From: Diplolepis rosae
Lineage: Eukaryota > Arthropoda > Insecta > Hymenoptera > Diplolepididae
Length of the DNA stretch: 64,000 nt
Reading direction: 5' to 3'
Assembly (NCBI GenBank): GCA_030998225.1
Contig: JAPYXD010000680.1
Location: 930,001 to 994,000 of the forward strand
The notes under the pieces were generated by a model that saw only the letters and a list, made by a program, of their open reading frames with translations, ran no database searches and was not told the DNA's origin. Shown here piece after piece: positions 20,330-32,928 of this stretch. Both the position numbers and the translations under genes were made by a program. The first letter of the stretch is position 1. Each line of letters opens with the position of its first letter.

Positions 20330-21069
20330 TAAGATAAAACTTGAAAAAAGTCAATATCAAAATTCTATTTTTCAGTTCAACTATAGAAGATACGAAAAAC
20401 AAGTTATGATAAAAAATTGTTTACTGAAAAAAGATCTAAAAATTTGAATAACAACATTTTCAATAAGATGTATATTTTTCTTTTTAATACAAAAAATTAC
20501 TATTGGAAATCTAAAATTCAATTTTTTAATCAGAATATGTGAAATACGAAAGAAACATAAGAATGCAAAATTGTTCGCTTTAATAGAATCTAAAAAATTT
20601 TATCTGACACAGTTTCTGATAAAATGTATAGTTTTCATTTTTTTAAATGCAAATGTGGCTTTAATCGATATAAAGTAAATAAATCGGGCACGAGTATCAT
20701 GATAAGAATTTGTTCCTTAAAGCCGATAGGGCCTTAAGTAAACTGAATTTCCTTTTTCATACTCTCTAAACCTGAACTAGTAAAATAGTCACTGATTATA
20801 TCAGTGAAAATATATCAACTGATGAATTAGTGCCCTGCTTTGATTCACAATATTATAAAATTTAATTTCACTATCAAATCACAAGAAATAAACTTGAATG
20901 TATCCGAAGAAGATAAGACCGAGCGCAAAGCGCGATGACCAAACTGAACGGAACGCGCGACGTCCGAATATTTCGGAACACGAATTTCGAATATTTCGAT
21001 GTGCGAATCGCGCGCCCAAGGCGCCTTCAAATTTGCGAGTGATGAGAATTTACCCGCCAAGCGGGCAGA
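20330..21069 (+). mobile_element. Family H repeat, copy H9, partial and diverged
   Basis: It starts in the monomer region (AAAACTTGAAAAAAGTCAAT) and passes an internal end-like unit near 20695-20735. It ends in a GC-rich block whose GCGAAGC repeats have decayed toward CGAATATTTCGA-like text. The end retains GATGAGAATT, CCCGCCAAGCGGG and CAGATG. A truncated family A MITE (CTCTCTAAACCTGAAC from 20762, TA before it) is inserted and lacks its right end. Confidence 0.5.
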
Positions 21070-21640
21070 TGTTTTGCCATCAATACCAGACCTTAAATTT
21101 ATTAAATTTAAAAGACAAGATTTATTGGAAGCTTTGAATAGAGACACAATTTCCTCTTTTCAATTAAGTAAACGAACATTTCATGAAGTGAATTTCTGTT
21201 AAAGTCCGTTTCTAAGGAAAATTTTGCGGGCAGGCGATAAAGTAGATCGAGTGAATGTGACGTTTGCAGTGAAATGGAAAGATAGAGATGCAATTTACTT
21301 GGTGCAAACCCTCGTGATATCAAAGTCATTTTCGAGACGTCAGAGTTGAAGGCACCCTTGCGAAATAGCACCCTTGTTGGCTACATGTAGTGCCACATGG
21401 CCTACGCAACTAACGACTCTACGGAAACGTATTCGGCGGAACATGCCCAGCAGATGTCGCTGCTTGTAATTGCTGTGCGTATGTACAAGGCGTAATTAGT
21501 TTATAATTGAAGCCCCTCTGATGCAACCAAACGGACACAACATCGATATGGATCGAGAACAGATGACGTTGATTGACTCAAATTAAACACTGATGTTTTT
21601 AACATTTTATTTAAAATGTCGCAAAACTAAAGCAGATTAT
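21070..21640. other. Unique, GC-richer non-coding stretch
   Basis: 21180-21600 has near-balanced base composition compared with its neighbours but no ORF above 90 codons with recognisable content. It could be relict host sequence. No repeat family was assigned. Confidence 0.25.
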
Positions 21641-23540
21641 GTTGCATTACAAAACTCTCTTTAATTTGCTTCAAAATTTTGGTACGGGAAATTTTTGAAA
21701 TGCTCTTTGAGAAGTATTTTGAATTTTCCTTAAATTTTCTTGAAAAAAGGCCATTAAATCCTGAATTTTTAGAGATTATTCTGAAAATTTCCAAACAAAT
21801 CACTAAAATTTTGAGGAAATTGGGGGGGAATTTCTAAAAATTTGTTATTGCAGTAATAATTTGATAATTCCAAATAAAAATTTTCTCTGATTATTTTTTG
21901 TTATTTATAATAGCAACTATGAAATGAAGATCCATCCATACTTGGACATCTTTAAAAAAAATTTCATTTTCTTGAAACTTTTGGTAATTTATTGAAATTT
22001 GAAAAGATCCTTTCAATCTTGATAATTTTCCGAAAATGTCTGTGAAAAATGTTGGGAAAAATTTAAAGTACATTGAGAAATTCTCGACGAGAAAGTCTTA
22101 AAATGTCCTTTCCGTGAAAATTGTGTTTTTCTTAAACATTTGTTGGCATTCGGGAATATCCCCTCAAACATGGAGATTTTTCAAAATTGTCCCCCCAACA
22201 TCTTATTTTTAGTAAACATTCAAAATATTCTGAAAAATTATCCCGAAGAGTATTTGATGAATTTCCCTTGCTATGTTTTCGAGAAAATTCCAAAATCTTT
22301 GTGGAAATAACAGTTGAAAAAATTTCAATAGAAACTAATGAATTTTAATACATTTTATTGTTACAAAAAATACAATTTTCAATCTTGAAAATAACATGAA
22401 GTGAGGATTGCAATTCATTTTCGCTTCGATATTTTCAACAGAATTGTATTTTTCTCGAACCCTTGGTAATGTATTGGAATTAGGAAATACTTTTTTGATC
22501 TTGGGGATTTTTGAGAACTGTCGACAAAAATATTGGGAAAAATTGAAAATATTTTGAGAAATTCTTCACAAACGCGTTTCGAACAATTTTCAAAAAGTAA
22601 TAGAAATTTCCGTTACAAATATTGTGGGAGAAAAAACAAAATTTCAAGTTACCTTCACGAAAAATTGATTTATAATCCTAAAGATAACATGTAGTGAAAA
22701 TTACAATTTATTGCTGCTCCGATATCTAACATAATTATATTTTCCTTAAACTTTCGGTAATTTATAGTAGCCACGAATTATTGTTTCAAACCTAAGAACT
22801 TTCGAAGACTGTCCCCAAATAATCCCAAAACGATTTAAAACATTTAAAGAAATTCTCCAGAAGAATGTATAAGGAATTTCCCTTGCCATATTTTTGGAAA
22901 AAATCAAAATGCTTTTTGGCAATAGTGGTTGAAAAACTTCAATAGAAACTGATGAATTTTAATACATTTTATTGTTACAGAAAATACGTTTTTGAATCTC
23001 GAAAATAACATGAAACGTGAATTGCAATTGATTATTGCTTCAATATTCCTAACAGAGTTGTGTTAACCTTAAACTTTTGTAATTTATTGGAATTTGGGAA
23101 TATCTTTTCGACCTTGGGAATTTTTGAGAACTGTCGGCAAAAACATTAGGAAATATTGAAAATATTTTGAGAAATTCTTTACAAATATGTTTCGAAAAAT
23201 TTTCAAACGTTCTTAATTATTTCAAATTAATTAGTTGAGTTTGAAACGAAAAATGCAATTTATGATCAAAAAGATAAGATGAAGTGAAAATTACAATTTA
23301 ATTTTGCCTCGATGACTAACAAAATTATGTTTTCTTTAAACTTTGGATAACTCATTATAGTTTAAATATATTAGCTCAAACCTATGGGTTTCCGAAGACT
23401 GTTTCAACAAATCCTAGAAAAAATTTAAAACATTTAAAGAAATTTCCCACAAGAGCGTTTAGAGAATTTCCTCTATCAATTTGCAAAGAAATTTCCATCG
23501 CAACAATTTAGGGAAGAACTCGTTGAGAAATTTTAAACAG
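21641..23540 (+). repeat. Array of diverged ~300-bp repeats, family T, forward
   Basis: A dimeric pattern recurs with a period near 610 bp. GATGAATTTTAATACATTTT occurs at about 22339 and 22950; TGAAGTGAAAATTACAATTT-type text occurs at about 22690 and 23280. Each half-unit of about 300 bp contains GGAATATC, AATTTTTGAGAACTGTC and a TTCCCTTGCCATATTTT-like block. Divergence between units is substantial, so the array is old. No coding potential was seen. Confidence 0.5.
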
Positions 23541-24198
23541 TGTAGTAAAATATATTTATTATGTACTCAAAAAAATATTTAGCTGGTGGGAACTGAATTT
23601 TAGTTACGCTAACCATAAAAAGAATGCTAAATATGCGATAACCAAAAAACTGGTTCGTTTGACCAAATTGTTTTTTAAATGCTCATAAAAAGGCTAATCG
23701 TGGGAATAAAAAGCAGATTCACGAAAGGTAAACGTTTTTTTACTCCCACCCTTAATAAATCGTAGAAACTAAAAGCCATCACACTGATCATTACTTTACC
23801 ACAAATGTCTCCTCAATTACCCATAAACCATGGTAAAATCGCACCATCAGCCATCGTAAAAGTCTCAAACATGTTTCAAACTATAAAAAAGCTGGATTGC
23901 TGTCCTATTGTGGAGCAACCCTTCGCTTAAGGGTTCGCGTGTATGCGGAAGTGGACAATTTCTTCTCTGCGTAAGAAATAGATTAATGGAGTCAACGCTT
24001 TCGCCCGAAGAAAGACAAAGAAGAGTACATACCATATGTGCGCATGTACGTAGAAATGTTATGCAATATGGTAAACGTCAACATAACAAATTGCGCGATT
24101 TGACAAAAAGCAATTTTCAAGAGGCTATTTATCCCGATAATATTTTTTAAGAATCGATTGTTTTATATCATACTGCCAATAATTTCACAAAATATCCC
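23541..24198 (+). other. Unassigned sequence with a small ORF
   Basis: A plus-strand ORF at 23908-24150 (80 codons) has an internal Met and reads ESTLSPEERQRRVHTICAHV, then KRQHNKLRDLTKSNF. Its hydrophilic, charged composition looks more protein-like than its neighbours, but I recognise no family. It may be the tail of a decayed transposon protein or a host exon. Confidence 0.25.
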
Positions 24199-24200
24199 TA

Positions 24201-24422
24201 CTCTCTAAATCTGAATCAGTCAAATTTTCACTGATTCATCAGTTAAAAAATATTTTTCACTGATTCATCAGTGAAAAAAATATTTTTCACAGTCAAATCA
24301 GTCAATTTTCACTGAATTAATCAGTGAAATTTGACTGATTTACAGTAACCTCTTTTTGGCTATTTGAATAAGTCAAATTTCACTGATAATCAGTAGATTT
24401 TGACTGATTCAAATTTAGAGAG
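24201..24422. mobile_element. MITE family A, copy 3
   Basis: CTCTCTAAATCTGAATCAGT ends with TA at 24199-24200 and 24423-24424. The interior has ATCAGTGAAAAAAATATTTT blocks. 222 bp. Confidence 0.75.
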
Positions 24423-24424
24423 TA

Positions 24425-25999
24425 CAGTTTGATAAGATTTTAAAAGGTCCAGTAATTTTTTATGAAAATCCCCCATTAGGAAGTTGAGCAATACCTACAT
24501 TTTTAGGGAATTTTTAAAAACTTTTGCTACTTTATTGGGAAAAATATTTCCTTAGACTTGAAAGTTTTTAAGTTCGTGGAAATTAACATTCCAACAATTT
24601 GTGAGAAAATTGAAGAATTTGTCTACAATATACAAAATGAACTTTCGTGAAACTTTATGAAATGAAATAAAGATCAATTCAAAGTCTTGGGCATTCTTTC
24701 TATTATAATAAATGAAAATGGTCCATAAATAATCCACCCCATACATGCCCTATTATTCGACACGTTAGGCTTATCGAGTGACACGAGATTTCAATCAACC
24801 CAATGTTGAGACAAGGATATGGAGGATGATTCAGGCCCTTATGTCCATTTTTTCCATGTGACATGGGGTTTCAGTCTATTGACTCATGCCACGTTACCCG
24901 TGTGAAAATTATGGAACAACTTCAAATTTATTGACCAACATGGACTGCACTTAGAGCTTGATCAAAAGCAGAAGTTGCACTCGTTGTCACTAAGTAACTA
25001 GAGTCAATGGTACCCCGATGTTGCTCTTCATGATCATTTACAACAGAAGCCAAATCTTCGAGGGGTTCTGACTTCAATTACGAGCACTAGCCAATCGGAA
25101 AATGGCGCAAGGGAGCTTCGCACCACCCTTCTGGTCGAATCTGAGTCATATTTATGAAGTGGCTTAATTAGAATAGGGTAACGCGCATGACACACGTCTT
25201 ACTCATTCTGTGGTGCGATCAGTCAAGTGCACAAAATTCGTGATATTTGGAAAAAATAAATTAATAACTGGAGATTCATAAAAATAAAGTGGTTCTATTT
25301 TAAATTAGAAAGGTTACCTTCAAAAAGCAAACTGCACTTTTCCAAGTAGATTCGAACTAAGATATTTTTTTTATGTTAAAAATATTTATTATCATGAAAA
25401 AGAAAATAAAACTAAGAAAATAGAGATACTATTTCATATTTTTCATCTCGGAATGTCTATGTGCTGGAAGAGCACCGAAACATCGGCGAACATTTAAATT
25501 TTTATTTATGTAAATGATGGTGGGTAATAAAAGCAAAAGAGAACGAATGAAAGAAAAAGGAGGAAGGGGTTTTGGAAAGTTGCCTTCTTTTTTCTTTCCT
25601 CCTTTTTTGTTTGTTTTTCTCATGGTTTTTTTTCTAATGATTCTATTGAGGTGTGGTGATTTTGGATCAAATTTGGTTGTTTTTTGTGTTTTGAGGATTC
25701 GATTAGTTTCGAGTCCTTGAAGTTTTTAATTGGAAGAATCAACTATTTTGTTTAGATCAATTGATTTTTGAAGTCGAGTTAATGAGATGAATCAATTCTT
25801 CTATATTATTTTACAGTCTTTGATCAGCACTTTTAAGAAACATATCTGAATATCTATTAATCGACTCTTCATTCTGCGATAAATCGGCCAAATTGAATTG
25901 TGGATTTCTGAATAGATATTTCTTGAAAAAATTAATTAATTTTAACTAGTAAAAAACATACATAAACATTTACTTCTAAAATTTTGCAGAAAATTATTG
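24425..25999. other. Mixed low-complexity and unique sequence, no gene seen
   Basis: 24430-24720 resembles diverged family T text. 24740-25220 is a GC-richer unique block without a long ORF. 25510-25620 is a purine-rich tract that opens ORFs on both strands (25429-25623 minus, 25514-25720 plus); these are composition artefacts rather than genes. Confidence 0.25.
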
Positions 26000-26420
26000 G
26001 AACACTAATTTCCAATAACCTTATTGGACTTTCCCAAAAAATGTCGTAGGAGAAATTCTGGAAACACTCTTTGAGAAATATTTTCCAATACATTAAAAAT
26101 TTTCCTTAACAGTTTTTGGAAAAAGTCCTCTGAATCCTAAATTTTCAGGAAATATCCCAAAATGTTCCAATGAATTACCAAAATTTTGAGAAAATTTCCT
26201 TAACAATTGTAAGTGTTATTCAATTTCTGCAATTTCATAAACAGACCCCCCCCCCCCCCTCCGCCCTAATAAAGTAAATTAAAAGAAGTTTCAGAGCGAT
26301 GCACTAAAATATTGATGGAAATACATTTATCTAACAATAATGTGAAATAATTGCCAACAAATTGTATGGGAATTTGAAAAAATTTGTTAATGTGGTAAGA
26401 ATTTGGTAATCCCAATTAAA
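26000..26420. repeat. Diverged family T fragments with a poly(C) tract
   Basis: Phrases such as GAGAAATTCTGGAAACACTC and AATTTTCCTTAACAGTTTTT match family T. A run of about a dozen C's lies near 26246-26259. Confidence 0.35.
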
Positions 26421-26587
26421 ATTATTTTCTGAGTACTTTGTGTTATTTAAAAAAATGTGATATTTTCCCTCTGAATTGAAAGAATTCTAATTAATTATTC
26501 AGAAATATAATTTCATTCAAATATAAAAACTAAATTACTACAATAATTGTTCTGAAATGTAAACTAACATGAGTTTAAAGGTTACAA

Positions 26588-26842
26588 TAGTGACAGCTCA
26601 AAATTCTGTAAATTCAACAGATATTTCAGTAGAAACCACCACATTTTATATAAACACATCAGATTTCTCGATAAATATTACAAAAAAGCCTGTTAAATGT
26701 TCAGAATGAAGAATATTCTTCAAAATGTTGATTCAACAACTATTTGTGTAATATTAATCGACAAATCTCTTATGCTTGATAAGAAACCGTGAATTTTACT
26801 GAAATATCTGTTAAATTTAAAGAAAATTTATGCCGTCACTAT
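26588..26842. mobile_element. 255-bp foldback element
   Basis: The left end is TAGTGACAGCTCAAAATTC, with AACAGATATTTCAGTA inside. The right end on the opposite strand is TAGTGACGGCATAAATTT, with the same AACAGATATTTCAGTA. Arms are about 55 bp. A TA may form the outer edge. Non-coding. Confidence 0.5.
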
Positions 26843-27351
26843 TTTAATTCATGGACTTACTAAGTCCAACAGATTTTTTCCGTGTGACTAATAGAAAATG
26901 TGTTTTGGAATAGAAACATACGTCTATTATATAAAAGACAACTAATAAATCGTATTGTCAAAACATGTTTGTTGTCTTGTCCTTTACTCCCGTTGAATAC
27001 AAAAAGGGTCATTAATTCGAGAAACAGTCATAGATTAGACTCAAACATTCCGGATTTACTTGTAGCTTGTAAGGTTCGAATATATATTTACATTTCATTA
27101 ACTGTTCAGTAAATAATTGTGGTTATATTTAAAAGTGCACTGAGCACTCAACCATCCATCATTACTGTATAGGACTTTTGTCCACATCTCAAAAATAATG
27201 AATCATTTTACCATTGAATAAAGTACCAACATATTATTTCCAGGCTTCAATGTGTACAGTGTTACTTGATGAGAAAATTACACCAACTCATTCATAATTT
27301 CATGAAACGACTAGCTTTGTTTATTATATTCAATTGATTCATTGCACAAGA
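26843..27351. other. No feature recognised
   Basis: AT-rich. The 70-codon plus-strand ORF at 26900-27112 has no recognisable content. Confidence 0.25.
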
Positions 27352-27575
27352 GACTTCATTTTCACTGATTGAATCAGTTATTTGCCTTTTTACTGTTAAA
27401 TCAGTTAATTTTCACTGTTTCATTAGTGAACAATATTTTTCACTGTCAAATCGGTCAATTTTTACTGAAATAATCAGTGAAATTTGACTGATTTACAGTA
27501 ACATCTTTTTAGCTATTTGAATCAGTCAAATTTCACTGATAATCAGTAGATTTTGACTGATTCAAATTTAGAGAG
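27352..27575. mobile_element. MITE family A, copy 4, left end lost
   Basis: The interior (TTTTCACTGATTGAATCAGT) and right end (GATTCAAATTTAGAGAG) are typical, but the left CTCTCTAAATC terminus is absent and the right TA is mutated. Probably immobile. Confidence 0.6.
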
Positions 27576-27639
27576 ATGTTTGACCCCAGGATAAAATTTA
27601 GGAAAAAGTTCTGAAAATATCTTGAACAATTAATAAATT

Positions 27640-27918
27640 ACTATGAAAACTTACCTTTAAAACGAGACCAAAAACTTTTCAAAATGTTAACTATTTTTAG
27701 ATTTATTAACATTTTCCAAAAAGATCTAAATTTGACGTGTTATGTAATGTATTCTTATAAAATTAACATTTTGGCTTCAACTTGGGATCATTGGATAAAA
27801 AAATTTAGTAACATTCATGCCATTATCGAAAAAAAAATTTTGACTTGTTTTTATTAAAATTAAGACACTTCGAGAATGGCTTAAACAACAGGTAAACTTA
27901 ACCTTTTGACCGGTAGTA
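27640..27918. mobile_element. Tc1-like terminal remnant
   Basis: On the minus strand from 27918, TACTACCGGTCAAAAGGTTA is next to TA at 27919-27920. This matches the widespread Tc1-type terminus CACTACCGGTCAAAAG. Upstream is AT-rich decayed sequence with AAAATGTTAACTATT-type words. No transposase remains. Confidence 0.4.
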
Positions 27919-27920
27919 TA

Positions 27921-28569
27921 AAATTATAGTAAGTTTAATATAATTTTCCCTTACTTTTGTAATGACAAAATTTCGTAAGTTGCAAAACATTTACAACAGT
28001 CTAATTGATTGAGAAGATATTTCGCAAAATCAGGGTTCCTATTTATCAGCTAGAAAACGATGACATTAACTTTATTTTGAATAAACGTCCCTAAATGTCA
28101 TGAATGGCGTTTGGTCAACCGTCCAGCATTTCCTGCAATTAAAGCGCATTCACATGTACCAAGAAGGGTGCTGGTAATTTAATGACTCTTTGATTACTTA
28201 ACATTGTGACTCTTCCGGTTTAGGAACTGTTGAATAACTGATTCTTTTTCTCAATTTCACGTGAAGGAAAATGTTTCGAGTTCAAAGCACTTAGGAATTT
28301 GAAAAAGCAAGGTCTCTCTACAGACTCGACTATCCATCAAGCTGAAGGTGAATGCTTACCGTAACAATCCGATATCAATCTTGGTAATGTTACGGTCCCC
28401 CCTCATTATCATAACGTCAAACCACCGTGGCATCGCTTCAAAGTGAATACTTGAATAACGCGTGGGTATTTGTTCTCACACGTGGAAAGCGGAAGAAACA
28501 ATCTACTATTTTTTTTTTCACACACGCCATGACCGCGCTCTTGCTACCTATAAATAAACGACCTCAAAC
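27921..28569. other. Unique non-coding sequence
   Basis: 28080-28560 is moderately GC-rich with no recognisable ORF or element end. The ORF at 28427-28717 runs into family T repeat and is not credible. Confidence 0.25.
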
Positions 28570-29112
28570 ATCGTGGAGTCGATTTTTTTTCATTCGCATC
28601 GAGTGTTTTCAAACAGATTTAAAACTTTTACCAATATTTTTTATCGACAGTTTTCGAATATTCTGGAGTTCAAGGAGATATTACAAAATTTTAAAAAATT
28701 ACCAAAAGTTAAAATAAAATACAATATTCATATTCCGTCCGTTAGAAATATTGCAGCAGCAATGAATTGTAATTCACATTTCATGTTCTTTTCGAAATTC
28801 GAAAATGTATTTTTTGTAACAATAAAATTGATTAAAATTCGTTAATTTCTATTGGAATGTTTGCGACGGTGATTTCCAGAAAGGTTTTTGATTTTTCCTA
28901 AAACATGGCAAGGGAAATTCCTCAAACATTCTTAGGGTGAATTTTTCAGAATATTTTGAAATGTCTTTAATATTTTTCATGGAAAGTTCTAAAAAATCCC
29001 CGGGTGCAACAAGATAGTCTCAAACTCCAATAAATTAACAAAAGTTAAAATAAAATACAATTTTGTTAGAAATATTAAAGTAAGAATGAATTGCAATTCG
29101 CACAGGGAAAAA

Positions 29113-29327
29113 TTCAATTGTGAAAATTGAATCAAAAGTTGAATAAAGCTGAGACATATAGTGGCTTTTGGAAAAAATTAAATTTTTTTTGCGTATTCAT
29201 TCAATAACGAATTATAAAGTTTAATCAACTGTAGAGTTAATGAATTAATACGCAAAAAAATTTTAATTTTCTCCAAAAGCCACTATATCCCAGGTTTACT
29301 CAACTTTTGATTCAATTTTCTCCGTGC
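29113..29327. mobile_element. 215-bp foldback MITE inserted in family T
   Basis: Arms share AAAATTGAATCAAAAGTTGA at the outside and ATAGTGGCTTTTGGA plus TGCGTATTCATT-type text inside. The interruption point GCAC is present on both sides, so a 3-4 bp duplication is possible. It splits a monomer that is continuous in sister copies. Confidence 0.65.
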
Positions 29328-30556
29328 ACTTCATCTTATTTTCAAAATTGAAAATTATATTTTTTTTAACAATAAAATTGATCAAAATCCATTCATTTCT
29401 ATTGAAATGTTTGCGACTGTGATTTCCAGAGAACTTTTTGACTTTTTCCAAAAACATGGGAAGGGAAATTCCTTAAACACTCTTGTGAAGAATTTTTTTG
29501 AATGTTTTAAATCTTTTTTAAGATTTTTGGGGGACAGTCTTCGAAAATCCCTGGGTGTGAAAACATAATCCTCGACTACAATAAATTACCGGAAGTTTAA
29601 GAAAAATATCATTTTGTTAGATGTCGGAGCAGCAATAAATTGTAATTTTGACTACATGTTATCTTTAGGATTATAAATTAATTTTTCGTGAAGATAACTT
29701 GAAATTTTGTTTTCTCTTCCACAATTTTTGTAACGGAAATTTCCATTACTTTTTGAAAATAAGATGTTTGGGGAACAATTTTCAAAAATCCCCAATTTCC
29801 ACGGAATGTTCCGAAATGCCAATAAATTACCAAAAGTTAATGTAAAATGCACTTTATGTTATTTTCTTCCAATATTGTTGCAACACCGGTTTTTCTCAAG
29901 TTTTTGGAATTTTCTCTAAAATTTGACATAATACTATTAAGAAAACTCCTCTTATAACATGTGAGTAATTTTTAATTGCCTAAATTATTGGAATTAATTT
30001 CTCTAATTTCTTTTGAAATTTTATTTGGAAAACTTCCTAAAGATTCTTGTGGAGTGTTTATCAAGATCCCCGAATTTTTCCAATAAATTACTAAGATGTT
30101 AGGAAAAATTCCATTAAACTATCGGTATTGTTTAATTTCCTAAACGTCAGGAAACTTATTTCTTAAATTTTCCCTTCAAGTTGGTAGAAGGAATCATATT
30201 CCTCAAGATACTTTGATTTTTTGCCAATATTTTTTGGAGAACGTTTTCTAAAAATCATATCTTTTGGGGAATATTCTACAACTTGTCCAATACTTTAGAA
30301 AACATTTAAAGGAAAGTCCTTAAAAATTGTAGGTACGCTATGAAAATAATTTCGAGAATTTTCAAGACATTTTTGGAATGCATTGAATACATAAATGTAA
30401 ATAAACTTTTGAGAAACAATTTAAATAGTGTAAACAATTTTTAGTTTTATTGGAAAATATGGTTTTCTATATAAAATAGAGAATTTCACCCATAAATTTG
30501 TTTTTGGATATTTCTCAAAATACTTTCAATTTTCTTCAAAGTTTGTTGGTAAATTT

Positions 30557-30634
30557 TTTTGTAATAGTTAATTTGGCATGGGGTCAGTTTTGATACGGAT
30601 TTATTTTTTTAATTAAGTGATAGAACACATAAAA
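30557..30634 (+). repeat. 78-bp single copy of the 42.4-kb palindrome arm
   Basis: TAGTTAATTTGGCATGGGGT through to GATAGAACACATAAAA is base-for-base the same as the left arm of the perfect palindrome at 42375-42540. It sits alone, inside family T sequence, without the second arm or tail. Identity over 78 bp implies recent copying. Confidence 0.75.
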
Positions 30635-30900
30635 AGTCCCAAAACTCCTCAACTTTTGGAAGAAATTCTCAAACCTTTAAAATTTCATTTTATTCTCGAA
30701 AAATTGGTAGGCACAATTCCCTAAACACTCTTGTGGAGTATTCCATAATAGATCCTGAATTCCCCGCAAGGTTTATTTCGGAAAAGTTCCCTAAAATGCC
30801 AAAATTTAAGAAGATTTTTCTAAATTTTTTCAAAAGATTACTAAGAATTTATGAAAATTTTCGAAAAAGGTTTAGATATCATTCTTTTTTCTAATTTTTC

Positions 30901-31888
30901 TTGAAATGAGTAAATGTCTTTAAATTATTTCTACAAATTCCATAAATGATAGAAATTTTAACTGAAATAAATAGATGGCTTACTTTCCATAAATTTAGAT
31001 TCAGAAAGTATACATTTCAAAAAAATGTTCTAAATTCTTGACAAAAATATATCCTTTTAACAAGAATGTAAAATTACCTTATTTAACAAAATTCTTTTCA
31101 CTGCAAACAACTCTTAATATATTACACTTACTTTATAAAATTTCCAAAACTCCCTTTCATACAGAAACGAGAGTCTGAAAGAATATTTTACTGAAACATG
31201 AGCAATGAAAAACATCTTCGTCCGGTGAATGAATTTGAAAGCTTCTGGTTTATAAAAAAAAAAAAAGAAAAAAAAGGAGAGAGAGAATTTGGTTGAAGTA
31301 CAATCGCGAAAGCAATCGATGTCGGTGACCGCTTTAATCTTCCTCTCGCGTTGCTCTTGTCAGTTAATGATTTTTTTCAAGCTCATGTGGACGTGGCATG
31401 TAATCAAAAACGGGAGAAATGATAGCGACTTCACTCATTGACTCATAACGAAAGAGCCTCGTAAATGAAACTATATTGACAAGTATCGTCCTACGTTCAC
31501 TACTAGCAAGGATGACTCAACCTTCATCACCCCTATATAGAGTGAGCAAACAAAAGAGAGTATTAGATAATGGGAGAGATAGAAAACCTACATGAGGATC
31601 AAACAAATTTATTCAAATAAGATCTCCCTCTTACTATTATAGTCTGCATTTCTTATGACGATCACTTTCTTACCGCCACTATCGCTTACATTTACTTTAT
31701 ATTTTTAGATATATTCTATATGAACACTGTTAGTTTTCATGATATTTATAGTACTTTTCGGTATTTTTAGTTACCAGAGTAGAAAGTTTCCTTTGTAACT
31801 TTTTAACTTCTACATTATTCATAATGTGATAATTTTTTCAATAAAATGAAAACATCGTAACTTCTGGTAACTAAAAATAACAAAAAAA
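30901..31888. other. Unique non-coding sequence
   Basis: 30900-31250 is AT-rich. 31260-31285 is an A-rich/GAGA tract. 31290-31560 is GC-richer, without an ORF. 31700-31880 contains a loose inverted match around TTTTTAGTTACCAGA / TTCTGGTAACTAAAAATA (31767 and 31861), perhaps a small foldback. Confidence 0.3.
31767..31879. repeat. Short inverted repeat
   Basis: TATTTTTAGTTACCAGA at about 31766-31782 is complementary to TTCTGGTAACTAAAAATA at about 31861-31878, enclosing about 80 bp of AT-rich sequence. It abuts copy H10. Confidence 0.4.
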
Positions 31889-32920
31889 CACGTGTCCGCG
31901 AAGCGGGCACATTCTCATCGCTCGCGGATTGAAAAGCGCCTAGGGCGCGCGATTCGATCATGGCGCTTCGCGCACGGTCTTATATTCTTCGCATAGATAT
32001 AAGTTTATTTCTTGTAATTTGATACTGAAACTCAAGACAATTTTATAATATGGCAGATATGAATTACATTTTCACAAAGTTACTAAACTTTTTGATTTCA
32101 AATAAAAGCCTTACTCTATAAATCTGAATCAGTCAAATTTTCACTGATTGAATCAGTGATTTGCCTTTTTACTGATTCATCAATGAAAAAATATTTTTTA
32201 CTGTTAAATCAGTTAATTTTCACTGATTCATCAGTGAAAAAAATATTTTTCACTGTCAAATCAGTCAATTTTCACTGAAATAATCAGTTAAATTTGACTG
32301 ATTTACAGTAATCTCTTTTTAGCTATTTGAATCAGTCAAATTTCACTGATAATCAGTAGATTTTGACTGATTCAAATTTAGAGAGTAAGAAACACATCCT
32401 CATCATGACACTCGCGCTTCGCGTCCGATTTTTTGTATATATTTCTGTAACTTTCTAATAATTTACATAATTAACACGAATCTATCTTCTCACAAATATC
32501 TAAAAAAGGAAAAAAATTCGTTGACTGTTTTTAAGCAAAGAATTTTTTTTTTTGACGCTTATTTTGTATCTCATATATTTTGGTTAAAAATGGAATTGTT
32601 TAATTTCAGTAATGATTTTTTAAAACCAACACATAAAATACACATCTTTTCAAGAAATGTCCTACTGAAATTTTTAAACCTCATATAGACAGATAATTTT
32701 CCATCTCACCGTTTTTTTCGTATCTCACATATTTTATTTGAAAAATTGAATTCTTGAATTTTAATCATATGTTTTTAAATTAAAATGAAAAATATACTTT
32801 TTATCAGAAACTATGTCAGACCAAATTTGTAGATCTTATTGAAACGAACAATTTCGCAAAGTTACGTTTTTCCGTCTTTCACATATTATTATTAAAAAAT
32901 TCAGTTTTGGATTTTCAATA
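31889..32920 (-). mobile_element. Family H repeat, copy H10, 5' end lost
   Basis: In minus orientation, the terminal hairpin (GTGCCCGCTTCGCGGACAC on the opposite strand) and GATGAGAATG lie at 31889-31920. The GC-rich block follows to about 31985. A family A MITE interrupts at 32114-32385. Then come CATCATGACACTCGCGCTTC and monomers to about 32920, where another H fragment is inserted. Confidence 0.55.
32114..32385. mobile_element. MITE family A, copy 5, inserted in H10
   Basis: TA at 32112-32113 and 32386-32387; left end CTCTATAAATCTGAATCAGT, right end standard. 272 bp, with two ATCAGTGAAAA blocks more than the 222-bp copies, so the family has length variants. Confidence 0.75.
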
Positions 32921-32928
32921 GTATTTTT

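Larger units (their letters stand above)
28570..30900 (-). repeat. Array of diverged ~300-bp repeats, family T, reverse
   Basis: This is the same family as 21641-23540, in opposite orientation. CAATAAATTACCAAAAGTTA-type text recurs at about 28692, 29026, 29578 and 29820. Allowing for a 215-bp insertion, the first spacings are about 334 bp. TTCCTTAAACACTCTTGTG occurs near 29468 and GGAAATTCCTCAAACATTC near 28911. The array continues, more diverged, to about 30900. The ORFs at 28573-28845 and 29652-29852 are repeat shadows. Confidence 0.5.

Noticed and set aside
25429..25720. Overlapping ORFs on both strands
   Set aside because: They are generated by a purine-rich tract; composition is low-complexity Lys/Gly or Phe/Pro.
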